Positions 8,618-17,859 of a stretch of 64,000 bases of DNA are shown here, piece by piece. Positions within the stretch are counted from its first letter, which is position 1. Each line of letters opens with the position of its first letter. Origin of the DNA: Bacteroidia bacterium (lineage in GTDB: Bacteria; Bacteroidota; Bacteroidia; Flavobacteriales; Flavobacteriaceae); the NCBI GenBank assembly GCA_030430535.1, contig JAUIKY010000005.1, positions 62,001-126,000 of the forward strand, given 5' to 3'. Both the position numbers and the translations under genes were made by a program. The notes beneath the pieces were generated by a model. That model did not search any database, was not told the DNA's origin, and saw nothing but the letters and a program-made list of their open reading frames with translations.

Positions 8618-8661
8618 GTTTTGTTTTTTTAATTTCAAAATTCAACTTTTAACTTCGAAAA

Positions 8662-11600
8662 TTAATCTTGGGGTTGAACGGATGAATTGGTTTTGGCTTC
8701 TTCAGTTTTAATTTTACCCAATTCGGTTTTGGCTTCGGCAACCACATCGTCAAATTCGGCAAAATTCTGAATCACACTTTCTAAAATATAAGTGGCCTGA
8801 AACGCATCTTTAAGCGCGTAAAAATTCTTAGCCATTAACACCAAACCTTTGGCACTGTAATATTTGTAACCCGAAAAATCTTTGGCGAGTTTTTGCACCG
8901 TATTATTAGACTCTTCAAAACTGCCTGCCTTATTTTTAAAGTAAGCGTTGAAATACAGTGCTTCGGCCGCAGTTTCGCCCGTGGCCACTTTTTCAACTTG
9001 GGCGTAGGCCGATTTTGCTTTGGACTCGTTGCCTGTTTTCATGGCCGAACGCGCGATAATAATATGGGCGTCTGCTTTTATTTTATTGTCAATTTTTGAG
9101 CTGCCCAATACTTTTTCGGCATAGGTTACCGCTTGCGCATAATTCTGCAATTGGTAATGCGCCTTCATAATGTTGGATTGCGCGAATGTGACATTCTGCG
9201 GAAAATTAGCCTCTTGCTCCAATCGCTGCAACAGTGGCATGGCTTTGTTCCAATTTTTCTTCTCTAAATGAAATTGTGATAATCGGGTAAGTGCTTCCTC
9301 GGTGTATTCGCTTTGCGGTGCCTCGACAATATATTGGTAATGCGGTGCGGCGTTTTCAACCAAGCCCTTTTTATAGTACAATTGTGCCACATAAAAATGG
9401 GCGTTTTGGGCATGTAGCCCGTTCGGGAATTGATTTAAATACCCATTAAATTGGCTAATAGCCCTATCGGTATTGTTATCCAAATACTGTTTTTCGGCGG
9501 CCTCGTAAGTGGCATCGTCCAAATCCTTATCGGTCACCTCAACATAATCCAAGGTTTTTACCCAAGCGGCATAATCGTCCACCCGGCCCAAATCGATGTA
9601 AATTAATCTTGCGGTTGAAACGGCTTGCTCAGCTTCCGGCGAACCGGCATAATCGCCCGCCACCTTTTTGAATTTGGTTAAAGCCTGTTCGTTCTCACCG
9701 CCATTGTAATACACCAACCCTTGGCGCAACAAGGCTTTTGGCACAAACGAACTCATGCGGTACTCGCTTGCCAACTGGTTATAGGCTCGCATCGCTTTTT
9801 GGGTTTCGTTGGCTTTTACATAGGAATTGCCTAACTCATACAAAGCATCATCGCGCAATTTCGAATTAGGATATTTTGAAATAAATTGCTCCAATTCCTG
9901 TATCTTTTTTGAAGATTGCCCCGCATAACCCACGCTAATAGCCTTTTGAAAGGCCGGATAATCCGTATCGATTTCATTCAGTTGAATGGCATCCTGATAG
10001 GCGGAAACCGCATTTTGGTATTCGCTGGACACAAAATAAGTATCGCCCAAACGCAAATAGGCATCATTCAGCCTAACCCTATCATCTTTTCTGGCTACGA
10101 TGTATTGTTTAAAATGGTCGATAGCCTTTCCGTAGTTTTTCAATTTAAAATAGGTGTAGGCCAAGTTATAATCTACATTTTTGAATTCTGGCACTGTAGT
10201 GGATTCTCCTTGCTGCTTGAACTGTTTAAAACCAATTAAAGCCTCATCAAAATCGCCCAGGTTATAATCGGTTTCGGCTTTCCAAAATGTGGCCCGCGAT
10301 GTGTAAACGGCATCCTGCTGCTCGCTCAACGATTCGTCAAAAAGTCTTTCGGCCTCTAAAAATTGCCCTTCGTTATAAAGCTCCAACCCCCTGTAAAATG
10401 CTACTTTTTGGTAGGCGACTTTGTTTTCAAAACTTCTTTTGCCTTTCAACAATTCTAAAGCTTCTTTATAGTTTTTTGAGGTGATATACGAATCAATCAG
10501 CAAGGTTTCCACTTCCTCTTTATAAGCCGTATTGGGGTATTTTTCCAAATAAGCAGCCAAAACCTGAGGCGCCGGTTGGTACGGGTTACCTATTTCGTAA
10601 CTTATTTTAGCGTAGTTAAGCCAAGCATCTTCCTGGATCTTTAAATCGAAATCCATTTGAGAGGCATTTCTAAAAGCGTTCAAGGCTTCTTGTTTTTTGC
10701 CCAAATGGATATAACTTTCACCCAAATGGTAATAGGCATTTTGCGCGATGCTGTTGGTGCCCCCAATAATTTTATTGAATTCTGAAATGGCCTTTTCGTA
10801 ATCTTTCTGTTTATAGTAGGCATAGCCTAATTGGTAGTAATCGGTGTTACTCCATTTTCCGGTTCGGTCGCGTTCGCCTTTTTTTCCTTTATATGCTTTT
10901 AAATATGGAATAGCCTCGGCATATCGTTCTAGATTAAAGTAGCTTTCGCCTATGATTTTTGAAAGTTCGGACACTTCATTCGCATCACTTTTATTTAATT
11001 GCTCTTTGGCCAACTGAATTGCCTTTTCGAAATTGCCGAGCTTAAAATTTAAATCTGCCTGATAGTACGACAGTTTTTCTTTGTAGCGTTCTTGATTGCC
11101 CACTTGATCGAAATAGGTGTTTGCCTTTTCGTAATCGTCGCCTTCGTAAGCCATATAACCAATATAATATTTAGCTTGCGAACCGTACTCCTGCGAGCTT
11201 TCCACCCTGCTTAAATACTTCTTCGCATCCTTATATTGCTTGGTCGTAAATGCCGTGTAACCGTTATTGAAATAGAATTTTTCCTTTTCTTTTCGTGCCA
11301 ATCCGTTTTCATCCACTTTATCGTACCATTTTCGGGCATAGGCGTATTTTCCGTTGGCAAAATAATAATCGGCCACATCAACATAAGCGGTGTTTTTTTT
11401 GGTGCTCGTTGGGTATTCTTCCACAAAATCTTCCACCAATTGGTCGGCATTTTGTTGGTTTAATCGCACCGCACAATTGGCGATGTAATAGGCGCAATCG
11501 GATTCCAAAGTGTGTTCCTTTGTGGTTTCCTTGACGTCCTTAAACAGGGTTTGTGCGGCTTGGTACTGTTGGTTGTTGTAGAGCGACAGCGCCTTTTGGT

Positions 11601-11700
11601 AATCGACCAAATTGCTGGTATAAACGGCTGATTGCTGTGCTATGATTTGAAAACTAAAACTGATAATCGCTATATACGACAGGATGCTTTTTTTAGTCAT
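8662..11700 (-). CDS. large tetratricopeptide-repeat protein, exported
   Basis: 1012 residues from ATG 11698-11700. The open frame extends to 11871, but a -7 box at 11725-11732 lies inside that extension and the ATG directly precedes a signal peptide (...SFQIIAQQ). The rest is a continuous array of more than twenty TPR/Sel1-like helical hairpins (repeated A..Y-LG.-Y...-Y-KAI--F patterns), resembling the periplasmic YbgF/BamD type of scaffold. It ends in an acidic, low-complexity tail. It is cotranscribed with the plugless barrel and divergent from ftsE. A scaffold or assembly role in the envelope is inferred. Confidence 0.8.
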   Translation of the reverse strand: MTKKSILSYIAIISFSFQIIAQQSAVYTSNLVDYQKALSLYNNQQYQAAQTLFKDVKETTKEHTLESDCAYYIANCAVRLNQQNADQLVEDFVEEYPTSTKKNTAYVDVADYYFANGKYAYARKWYDKVDENGLARKEKEKFYFNNGYTAFTTKQYKDAKKYLSRVESSQEYGSQAKYYIGYMAYEGDDYEKANTYFDQVGNQERYKEKLSYYQADLNFKLGNFEKAIQLAKEQLNKSDANEVSELSKIIGESYFNLERYAEAIPYLKAYKGKKGERDRTGKWSNTDYYQLGYAYYKQKDYEKAISEFNKIIGGTNSIAQNAYYHLGESYIHLGKKQEALNAFRNASQMDFDLKIQEDAWLNYAKISYEIGNPYQPAPQVLAAYLEKYPNTAYKEEVETLLIDSYITSKNYKEALELLKGKRSFENKVAYQKVAFYRGLELYNEGQFLEAERLFDESLSEQQDAVYTSRATFWKAETDYNLGDFDEALIGFKQFKQQGESTTVPEFKNVDYNLAYTYFKLKNYGKAIDHFKQYIVARKDDRVRLNDAYLRLGDTYFVSSEYQNAVSAYQDAIQLNEIDTDYPAFQKAISVGYAGQSSKKIQELEQFISKYPNSKLRDDALYELGNSYVKANETQKAMRAYNQLASEYRMSSFVPKALLRQGLVYYNGGENEQALTKFKKVAGDYAGSPEAEQAVSTARLIYIDLGRVDDYAAWVKTLDYVEVTDKDLDDATYEAAEKQYLDNNTDRAISQFNGYLNQFPNGLHAQNAHFYVAQLYYKKGLVENAAPHYQYIVEAPQSEYTEEALTRLSQFHLEKKNWNKAMPLLQRLEQEANFPQNVTFAQSNIMKAHYQLQNYAQAVTYAEKVLGSSKIDNKIKADAHIIIARSAMKTGNESKAKSAYAQVEKVATGETAAEALYFNAYFKNKAGSFEESNNTVQKLAKDFSGYKYYSAKGLVLMAKNFYALKDAFQATYILESVIQNFAEFDDVVAEAKTELGKIKTEEAKTNSSVQPQD

Positions 11701-11724
11701 TAACGGTTTGTTTTTAGGTTGAAC

Positions 11725-11732
11725 CAAAGATA
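11725..11732 (-). promoter_or_regulatory. -7 promoter box for the TPR/barrel operon
   Basis: Minus-strand TATCTTTG is an exact TAnnTTTG match 24 bases before the ATG at 11700. It rules out the longer open frame that begins at 11871. Confidence 0.6.
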
Positions 11733-11892
11733 AATCAATATCACTTCTATAACGAAATAATCGTGCCATAATTATAACAGGAATAAATATTCTGCATAAA
11801 ACAAGAAATAAACCAAACTTTTGGGCGTTAGCTTTAAGGTTTAACTTTTTAGTGATATTTTTACGCCACACGAAAAAAAACGAACTTACTTC

Positions 11893-12576
11893 ATGTCAAA
11901 CCCGATTTTACAATTAAAAGACGCTTCTATTTATCAAGGCGACAGCTTAGTGCTTTCAAACGTTAACGTCGAAGTAAACAAGGGCGATTTTGTTTATTTA
12001 ATTGGAAAAACCGGCACAGGTAAAAGTAGTTTTATGAAAACACTTTACGGTGATTTGCCTTTAACTGAAGGCGAAGGCCACATTGTAGATTTTAAACTGA
12101 ATGGTTTAAAGGAAAAAGACATCCCTTATTTGAGACGAAAGCTAGGTGTAGTTTTTCAGGATTTTAAATTACTTACCGACAGAACCATAAACGACAATTT
12201 ATTATTTGTTTTAAAAGCCACGGGGTGGAAAGACAAAGCAAAAATGAATACCCGTATTGAGGAGGTCCTCACTAAAGTGGGCATGAAAACCAAAGGCTTT
12301 AAGTTTCCACACGAGCTTTCTGGCGGCGAGCAGCAACGTGTAGCTATTGCAAGGGCTTTGCTAAACGACCCCGAGCTTATTTTGGCCGATGAGCCTACCG
12401 GAAACCTCGACCCACAAACCAGTGTGGAAGTAATGGAAGTGCTTCAGGAAATAAATAAAAACGGCAACACTATTCTTATGGCCACCCACGACTATGCCCT
12501 GCTATTAAAATATCCAAGCAAAACCCTAAAGTGCGACGACAATCAGGTTTATGAAGTGGTGCAACGTAAGGCTTAA
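11893..12576 (+). CDS. ftsE: cell-division ATP-binding protein FtsE
   Basis: 227 residues. An ABC ATPase with Walker [10 protein letters not shown] (about 38-46), Q-loop VVFQDFKLL, signature LSGGEQQR, Walker [13 protein letters not shown] and the H-loop ATHD. The length and the sequence around [14 protein letters not shown] are typical of FtsE, which with FtsX regulates septal peptidoglycan hydrolases at the inner membrane. No ftsX is adjacent. The next gene (3 bp away) is a methyltransferase of the glycan locus, so ftsE may drive read-through into that locus. A near-consensus promoter (TTTA-N19-TATTTTTA, 11833-11863) precedes it. Confidence 0.9.
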   Translation: MSNPILQLKDASIYQGDSLVLSNVNVEVNKGDFVYLIGKTGTGKSSFMKTLYGDLPLTEGEGHIVDFKLNGLKEKDIPYLRRKLGVVFQDFKLLTDRTINDNLLFVLKATGWKDKAKMNTRIEEVLTKVGMKTKGFKFPHELSGGEQQRVAIARALLNDPELILADEPTGNLDPQTSVEVMEVLQEINKNGNTILMATHDYALLLKYPSKTLKCDDNQVYEVVQRKA

Positions 12577-12579
12577 GTT

Positions 12580-13314
12580 ATGTACAATTCAATTAAAAAG
12601 GCCTTAAAAGCTTCTATTCCCAAAAAGTTCCTGTTCCAAAACGAACTGTTTTTTCGTAAATTCCATTGCTTATTTTATATAGGAAACAAGCACCAATGCA
12701 ATATTTGTTCCCAAAAACTAAGTCGATTTATAAATTTAAACAACAGCGATTTTATGTGTCCGTCGTGCGGAAGCTTATCAAGAAACCGAAGACTTTGGCA
12801 TATATTAAATAAGCAGGACAAAAAAGGAAATTGGCTACATTTTTCACCTTCTAGAAGCTTGTACAGAACACTAAAAAAAGATTCCAATATTAATTATCAT
12901 AGCTCCGATTTTGAAAATGAATTTTTAGCCGATTACAAATTCAATATCACCAGTATCGATCAACCAAATGACAAATTTGACGTTATAATTTGCTATCACA
13001 TATTAGAACATATTGAAAAAGACAGTTTGGCGATGAAAGAACTGTATAGAGTTTTGAAACCCGACGGACGCATATACATACAAACCCCTTTTAAGGATGG
13101 TGATATATATGAAGATGATACCATAACAACGCCTGAAGCCAGAGAGGAACATTTTGGGCAAAATGACCATGTAAGGATTTACTCGGCAAAGGGCTTGACC
13201 GACAGATTAGAATCCAATGGATTCAAGGTTTCAGAAAAACATTTCCACAAACAAGAATCTGATTCTTTTTTTGGCTATATTTCTCCTGAAACTGTCTTAA
13301 TAGCTTCTAAATAA
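12580..13314 (+). CDS. zinc-ribbon + SAM methyltransferase
   Basis: 244 residues. The N-terminal part has two CxxC knuckles (CNIC and CPSCG) forming a small zinc ribbon. The C-terminal part is a Methyltransf_11-type domain with degenerate motif I but clear later motifs (DVIICYHILEHI, ELYRVLKPDGRIYIQTPF). Such proteins sit in polysaccharide loci and are presumed to methylate sugars. It is the first gene of the glycan locus, 3 bp after ftsE, and shares one base of its stop (TAATG) with the next start, which indicates translational coupling. Confidence 0.8.
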   Translation: MYNSIKKALKASIPKKFLFQNELFFRKFHCLFYIGNKHQCNICSQKLSRFINLNNSDFMCPSCGSLSRNRRLWHILNKQDKKGNWLHFSPSRSLYRTLKKDSNINYHSSDFENEFLADYKFNITSIDQPNDKFDVIICYHILEHIEKDSLAMKELYRVLKPDGRIYIQTPFKDGDIYEDDTITTPEAREEHFGQNDHVRIYSAKGLTDRLESNGFKVSEKHFHKQESDSFFGYISPETVLIASK

Positions 13315-14213
13315 TGCTCTCCATTTTAATACCGGTATATAACTATAATATTTCTGATTTAGTTAAGAATATACACCAACAAGCAATTGAAGCCAATATT
13401 ATATTTGAAATTATATGCTTTGATGACCATTCTACCAAGCACGTTTCAACAAACAGAAATTGTATTGAATCGACCAAACATGCAAAACTTATCACTTCAG
13501 AGAAAAATTTAGGGCGGGTAGGCGCCAGACAACGCTTATCAGAATCCGCTTCATACCCATGGCTGTTGTTTTTAGATGCCGATGTATTGCCAAAATCAAA
13601 CATTTTTGTAAATGACTACATCGATGCTATTTCATCTGGTCATGACGTATATTTTGGTGGTTTCGCCTACACAAAAAGCATCCCCGAAAAACAAGTAATT
13701 CTCCGTTGGAAGTATGGAAAAAAATTTGAAGAAGTTGACGCCGTAATAAGAAACCGAAAACCCTATCAAATAATTATCTCAGCAAATTTTCTTATCAACA
13801 AAACCACGTTCAGCAAAATTCACTCGCAAATCACGAAAAAAAGTTATGGTTTAGATAATATTTTTGCCTCTTTATTAAAACAAAATAATGTTAGGGTTTT
13901 ACATTTAAACAATCCAGTTTACCACCTTGGTCTTGAAAAAAATGAAATCTTTTTAAGTAAAGCTGAAGCCGCTTCAAACACTTTACTATGGGGCTTCAAA
14001 AATGGAAAGATCACTAAACATGACAACAAGCTCCTTTCTATTTTTGAAGCTTTTAAAAAATTGAAGATAAATTATATCATGATGTTTTTGCACAAAATAT
14101 TTGGCCATACAATAAAAAAACAGCTATCTGGGCCAAACCCAAATATTTATTTGCTTCAGGTTTATAAAGTTTTGTATATATGCCATAGAGATTTGAATTA
14201 CAAATATGAATAG
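13314..14213 (+). CDS. glycosyltransferase family 2
   Basis: 299 residues. A GT-A fold GT2 enzyme: N-terminal ILIPVYNYN, then FEIICFDDHS, a conserved NLGRVGARQRL stretch and the metal-binding region LFLDADVLP. It should transfer a sugar from a nucleotide-sugar onto a lipid-linked glycan at the cytoplasmic membrane face. Sugar and linkage cannot be inferred. It is coupled to both neighbours (1-bp overlap upstream, 8-bp overlap downstream). The A+T content is clearly above that of flanking housekeeping genes. Confidence 0.85.
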   Translation: MLSILIPVYNYNISDLVKNIHQQAIEANIIFEIICFDDHSTKHVSTNRNCIESTKHAKLITSEKNLGRVGARQRLSESASYPWLLFLDADVLPKSNIFVNDYIDAISSGHDVYFGGFAYTKSIPEKQVILRWKYGKKFEEVDAVIRNRKPYQIIISANFLINKTTFSKIHSQITKKSYGLDNIFASLLKQNNVRVLHLNNPVYHLGLEKNEIFLSKAEAASNTLLWGFKNGKITKHDNKLLSIFEAFKKLKINYIMMFLHKIFGHTIKKQLSGPNPNIYLLQVYKVLYICHRDLNYKYE

Positions 14214-15147
14214 CAAGCCGTTTTTTTCAGTTGTAATCCCTCTGTACAATAAAGAAGAATTTATTGAGGATACTCTTGAGAGTGTTTTCAACCAGACGTT
14301 TCAGAATTTTGAGATTATTGTTGTGAACGATGGTTCGACTGACAACAGTCTCTCTTTGGTTTCTAAATTAGTCGGCCCTAAACTTCGAATAATTTCAACT
14401 GAAAACAAAGGTGTTTCTTTTGCCAGAAACCTTGGAATAAAAAAAGCCAATGCAGATTATATAGCACTATTGGATGCTGATGACCAATGGTACCCCAACC
14501 ACCTTCAAACGATGTTCGATTTAATTAAAGAATTTCCTGAAGCTGGTATGTATTGTAGCAGATATGCCTTTTCTTTTGCTAAAAATAGTTTAAAAAAAGC
14601 TATGTTTAAGGGAATACCTGAAGATTTCAAAGGTTATGTTCCTAATTATTTTGAATCCAGTTTTTTTGATTCTATCGCTCATACTTCGGCTGTAACAATC
14701 CCTAAGCATATATTCTTTAAAGTAAATTTTTTCGACATCACTATGCGGTCTGGTCAAGACACCTATTTATGGATACAAATTGCATTGAAATACAATGTTG
14801 TTGTTGGTAATGTTACGACATCGGTATTTAATAAATATGCCAATAATCTTTCAAAAAGCGGGCATACAAAAGACCGTATAGTCCTTATTGATAAATTTAA
14901 AAAAGAAGAAATAGACAATAAACCTCTCCAGAGATACATGGATAAGAATAGATATGCCATTGCTCTAAGCTGCAAACTGAATAATAAAAAAACATTAGGG
15001 CGTTCCATTTACAATGATATAGACAAACGACACATGAACCTAAAACAAAAAATAATTTTCAAGCTCCCCTGTTTTATTTTAATAATGCTTTTCAAGAGCA
15101 AAAAAGCTTTAGACAATTTTGGGCTAAGGTTTCATCTCTACAGGTAG
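14206..15147 (+). CDS. glycosyltransferase family 2
   Basis: 313 residues. Classical GT2: FSVVIPLYNKEEFI, FEIIVVNDGSTDNS, NKGVSFARNLGI and the DXD-type ALLDADDQWYP. The C-terminal portion is basic and ends with a hydrophobic segment (IIFKLPCFILIMLF) that may associate with the membrane. It overlaps the preceding GT2 by 8 bp and is convergent with the GT4 gene 8 bp away, so the two halves of the locus meet here. Confidence 0.88.
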   Translation: MNSKPFFSVVIPLYNKEEFIEDTLESVFNQTFQNFEIIVVNDGSTDNSLSLVSKLVGPKLRIISTENKGVSFARNLGIKKANADYIALLDADDQWYPNHLQTMFDLIKEFPEAGMYCSRYAFSFAKNSLKKAMFKGIPEDFKGYVPNYFESSFFDSIAHTSAVTIPKHIFFKVNFFDITMRSGQDTYLWIQIALKYNVVVGNVTTSVFNKYANNLSKSGHTKDRIVLIDKFKKEEIDNKPLQRYMDKNRYAIALSCKLNNKKTLGRSIYNDIDKRHMNLKQKIIFKLPCFILIMLFKSKKALDNFGLRFHLYR

Positions 15148-15155
15148 TTAACATA

Positions 15156-16241
15156 CTACCCCACCTCTAGTAAGGACTGCCACTTTTTACTTATTTGTTC
15201 AATGCCAAACTTTTCTACACTAACCTCAGCTTGTTTTTTCAACTCTTGCAAAAAACTATTTTTATATACCATGGTTTTTAGTGCTTCTGAATACGTTTCT
15301 TCATCATGATTTTTCATTAAAATACCATTAACGCCATTTTGGATAATTTCCGAGGGGCCTGTCCTACAATCAACAGCTACTACCGGAGTTCCCACAGCTA
15401 GAGACTCGACTAAAACCAATCCGAATCCTTCATACAAACTGGTTAAAGCAGTACATATGGCGTTTTTCATATAAACATATGGGTTTGATGTAAAGGCTTG
15501 AAAAATCACATAATCTGAAATCCCGAGTTCCAAAACTAAAGCTTCATACTTAGGTTTGTCTAAACCATCACCAAGAATAAGCAATTCAATTCCATCATTA
15601 TAAACCTTAGATTTTGCATAAGCTCTTATGAGCATACTAATATTTTTACAGCGTTCTTCTAATCTTCCGCAGTATAAGATATAGGGGTTAGTTTTTACAA
15701 AAGGGGCTTCTCCTTTTGCTTTTATATATTCGATATCTATAGCATTCTCAATACATACAACATCGTGAAATGGGTGAAGGTTTTTAATAAAACTACTTAG
15801 TTCTTTATTTACGGCTACAATTTTATATGCTTTATTTATCAACCATTTTTTCATTCTAGGATTATTATCAACATCCTTTATATAAGAAAAGCTGTGACTT
15901 ACGTATACGACTTTAAAGTTTCTATACGCATATTTACACATGCCAATTTCATTAACGGTAGCGTTAGTACGCATTCTATTATCTATAACATAATCAAATT
16001 GATGTTTTAACAGATATTTTCTTAACAAGAGTATTCTTCTAACTTTATCTAAAAAGGAATTTCTTTTATCTTTTATAGCTCCTAAGTTAAACAATTTACC
16101 TTCATACTTATATGTGATGATGTTAGTGATGGGAACAATATGTACCTCATAGCCTAAGCTTGTAAACATAATAGATTGCACCGAAGCCGCCTTACCAGCT
16201 CCCCCTACTCCAAGTGACGGTGTTACTATACAAACTTTCAT
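15156..16241 (-). CDS. glycosyltransferase family 4 (GT-B)
   Basis: 361 residues from ATG 16239-16241 (MKVCIVTPSLGVGGAGK). The open frame extends to a TTG at 16268 inside the upstream gene, which is less likely. A GT-B retaining enzyme: glycine-rich N-terminal loop (GVGGAGKA), C-terminal nucleotide-sugar site (LYCGRLEERCKNISMLI and the E-x7-E-type SLYEGFGLVLVESLAVGTPVV). Its role is glycan assembly. The start lies 1 base beyond the stop of the upstream phosphoethanolamine-transferase-like gene, so the two are translationally linked. Confidence 0.85.
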   Translation of the reverse strand: MKVCIVTPSLGVGGAGKAASVQSIMFTSLGYEVHIVPITNIITYKYEGKLFNLGAIKDKRNSFLDKVRRILLLRKYLLKHQFDYVIDNRMRTNATVNEIGMCKYAYRNFKVVYVSHSFSYIKDVDNNPRMKKWLINKAYKIVAVNKELSSFIKNLHPFHDVVCIENAIDIEYIKAKGEAPFVKTNPYILYCGRLEERCKNISMLIRAYAKSKVYNDGIELLILGDGLDKPKYEALVLELGISDYVIFQAFTSNPYVYMKNAICTALTSLYEGFGLVLVESLAVGTPVVAVDCRTGPSEIIQNGVNGILMKNHDEETYSEALKTMVYKNSFLQELKKQAEVSVEKFGIEQISKKWQSLLEVG

Positions 16242-16242
16242 A

Positions 16243-17859
16243 TTAATTAAATTGCTTTTCTTTTTCAATTACTAATAAAGAATCATAATCTTTATTATTT
16301 AATATGATACGTTTTCTGGATTTAAATTTAGAACTGAATATGCTTCGCTCTAATTCTACATGTTCATCCTTTATATTACATAGATCTGCTATACTATGGA
16401 ACAAATCATCGGTCATGTAAGGTCGATCTAAATCAATATGTACATCGTTCTTTTCTATAAATTTTTCTGATTGCCAGAATAAAAAGGGAATCTGAAACAT
16501 TGGTAAAGTTCCCACATCATCATTATGTCCAGAAAAATCTATTGTTTGATAAACTTCTTCACCATGATCGGAAAAATAGATTACTGAACTTTCTCTATTG
16601 GTTTCTTTCACCTTGTTTATTATGGTGCTTACAACATAATCATTGTACAAAACACTGTTATCATATGCATTAACTATTTCCTGTGACTCTGAATTTCCAA
16701 ACCTTCTATTAATACTTATTCCTTCAAAAACGTTAAATGTTTCTGGGTACCTATTTTTATAAAAAAAGTGTGTGCCTTGTAAATGTACAAACAACACCTG
16801 GTTTTCATTTGTGTTATTTATAACCTCATTAACCTTACCAAACACTACTTCATCAAACAAGTGTTTATCCTCAGAATTCCCCGTATTTAAGTAAAACTTA
16901 TTCTTTACCGAGTAAATTACTTTAGTTATCTCTGTTTCTGCAAAACCAACAGGCTGTTGATTTGAAACCCAATAGGTTTCAAAACCCTTTGCATTGAGCA
17001 ACTGCATAATTGACCCTTTGTTATTTCCCCCTTCATAATTATCCATCGTTAATGATTTGCATATAGATGCTGTTGTTCCTGCGTGAGGACTGATTACATC
17101 ATGGTAAACACTCAAGTTTTCTATTTTTGACAACAAAGGATTAGTATTCCGGTGGTAACCATATAAGGACATGTTGTTACTAGTTGTTGATTCCCCAATT
17201 ATTACAACAAACAATTTACCCTTAGAATTTGTATTGTCTTCCTTTTTAAAAATCCCATATTCCTTTTTATAAATGCCTAAATCATAAACTTTAGATTCGA
17301 AATAAACCACATAAAAGGACTTCAATAATAAATAAGGAAAGTTTTGATGCCTTAAACCTGTATATTTCAACAATGAAAGTAGAATTATAAAAACAAAAAA
17401 TATTATTCCTTTTTTTATTGATAGGGCATTCAAGGGCTTTAAATCGCTTCTTTTTAAAGAAATTATATTTATGCAGTTTAAAACCAACACCAAAAAGAAT
17501 GTCAATAAGCAGCCATCTAAATAAAAACTTAAAAACTCACTAGTTTCAGAATAGTTTGATTCAAACATTATAAAAATAGCCGAAGGCCTTAAATTGATAT
17601 CAAAAATATAATAGTACCCCGTCTCACTAAAAATGCAAAAGGTAAAAAACAGCAACACCATTTTTGACAAAATCAACTGCGCTTTACTACCTGAAAATAG
17701 CTTAACAAATAGCAGTATTATTATTGAAAAAATCAAATTCTCTGTCACATTTAACAAACGCGCTGCTTTAAACTCTGTAAATACCAATTCAAAAATAAAA
17801 GCAATGAAAATTGGTAGTACAACAGCAATAAAAAACCTAACTCTATTACCTTTTTTCAT
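16243..17859 (-). CDS. sulfatase-fold phosphoethanolamine transferase (EptA/CptA-like)
   Basis: 538 residues. Five or so N-terminal membrane helices (residues 8-180) precede a periplasmic alkaline-phosphatase-superfamily domain. Visible hallmarks are IGESTTSNNMSLYGY (about 221-235, metal-binding Glu 223), PHAGTTASICKSL with the likely nucleophile Thr 262/263, and the metal site FSDHGEEVY in the C-terminal third. This is the arrangement of EptA/CptA enzymes, which move phosphoethanolamine from a phospholipid onto lipid A or core sugars. In this locus it probably decorates the glycan made by the neighbouring enzymes (inference). It overlaps the upstream flippase by an ATGA. Confidence 0.82.
   Translation of the reverse strand: MKKGNRVRFFIAVVLPIFIAFIFELVFTEFKAARLLNVTENLIFSIIILLFVKLFSGSKAQLILSKMVLLFFTFCIFSETGYYYIFDINLRPSAIFIMFESNYSETSEFLSFYLDGCLLTFFLVLVLNCINIISLKRSDLKPLNALSIKKGIIFFVFIILLSLLKYTGLRHQNFPYLLLKSFYVVYFESKVYDLGIYKKEYGIFKKEDNTNSKGKLFVVIIGESTTSNNMSLYGYHRNTNPLLSKIENLSVYHDVISPHAGTTASICKSLTMDNYEGGNNKGSIMQLLNAKGFETYWVSNQQPVGFAETEITKVIYSVKNKFYLNTGNSEDKHLFDEVVFGKVNEVINNTNENQVLFVHLQGTHFFYKNRYPETFNVFEGISINRRFGNSESQEIVNAYDNSVLYNDYVVSTIINKVKETNRESSVIYFSDHGEEVYQTIDFSGHNDDVGTLPMFQIPFLFWQSEKFIEKNDVHIDLDRPYMTDDLFHSIADLCNIKDEHVELERSIFSSKFKSRKRIILNNKDYDSLLVIEKEKQFN

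Noticed and set aside
11701-11871. Longer N-terminus for the giant TPR protein
   Set aside because: It contains the promoter at 11725-11732, and the ATG at 11700 gives a clean signal peptide.
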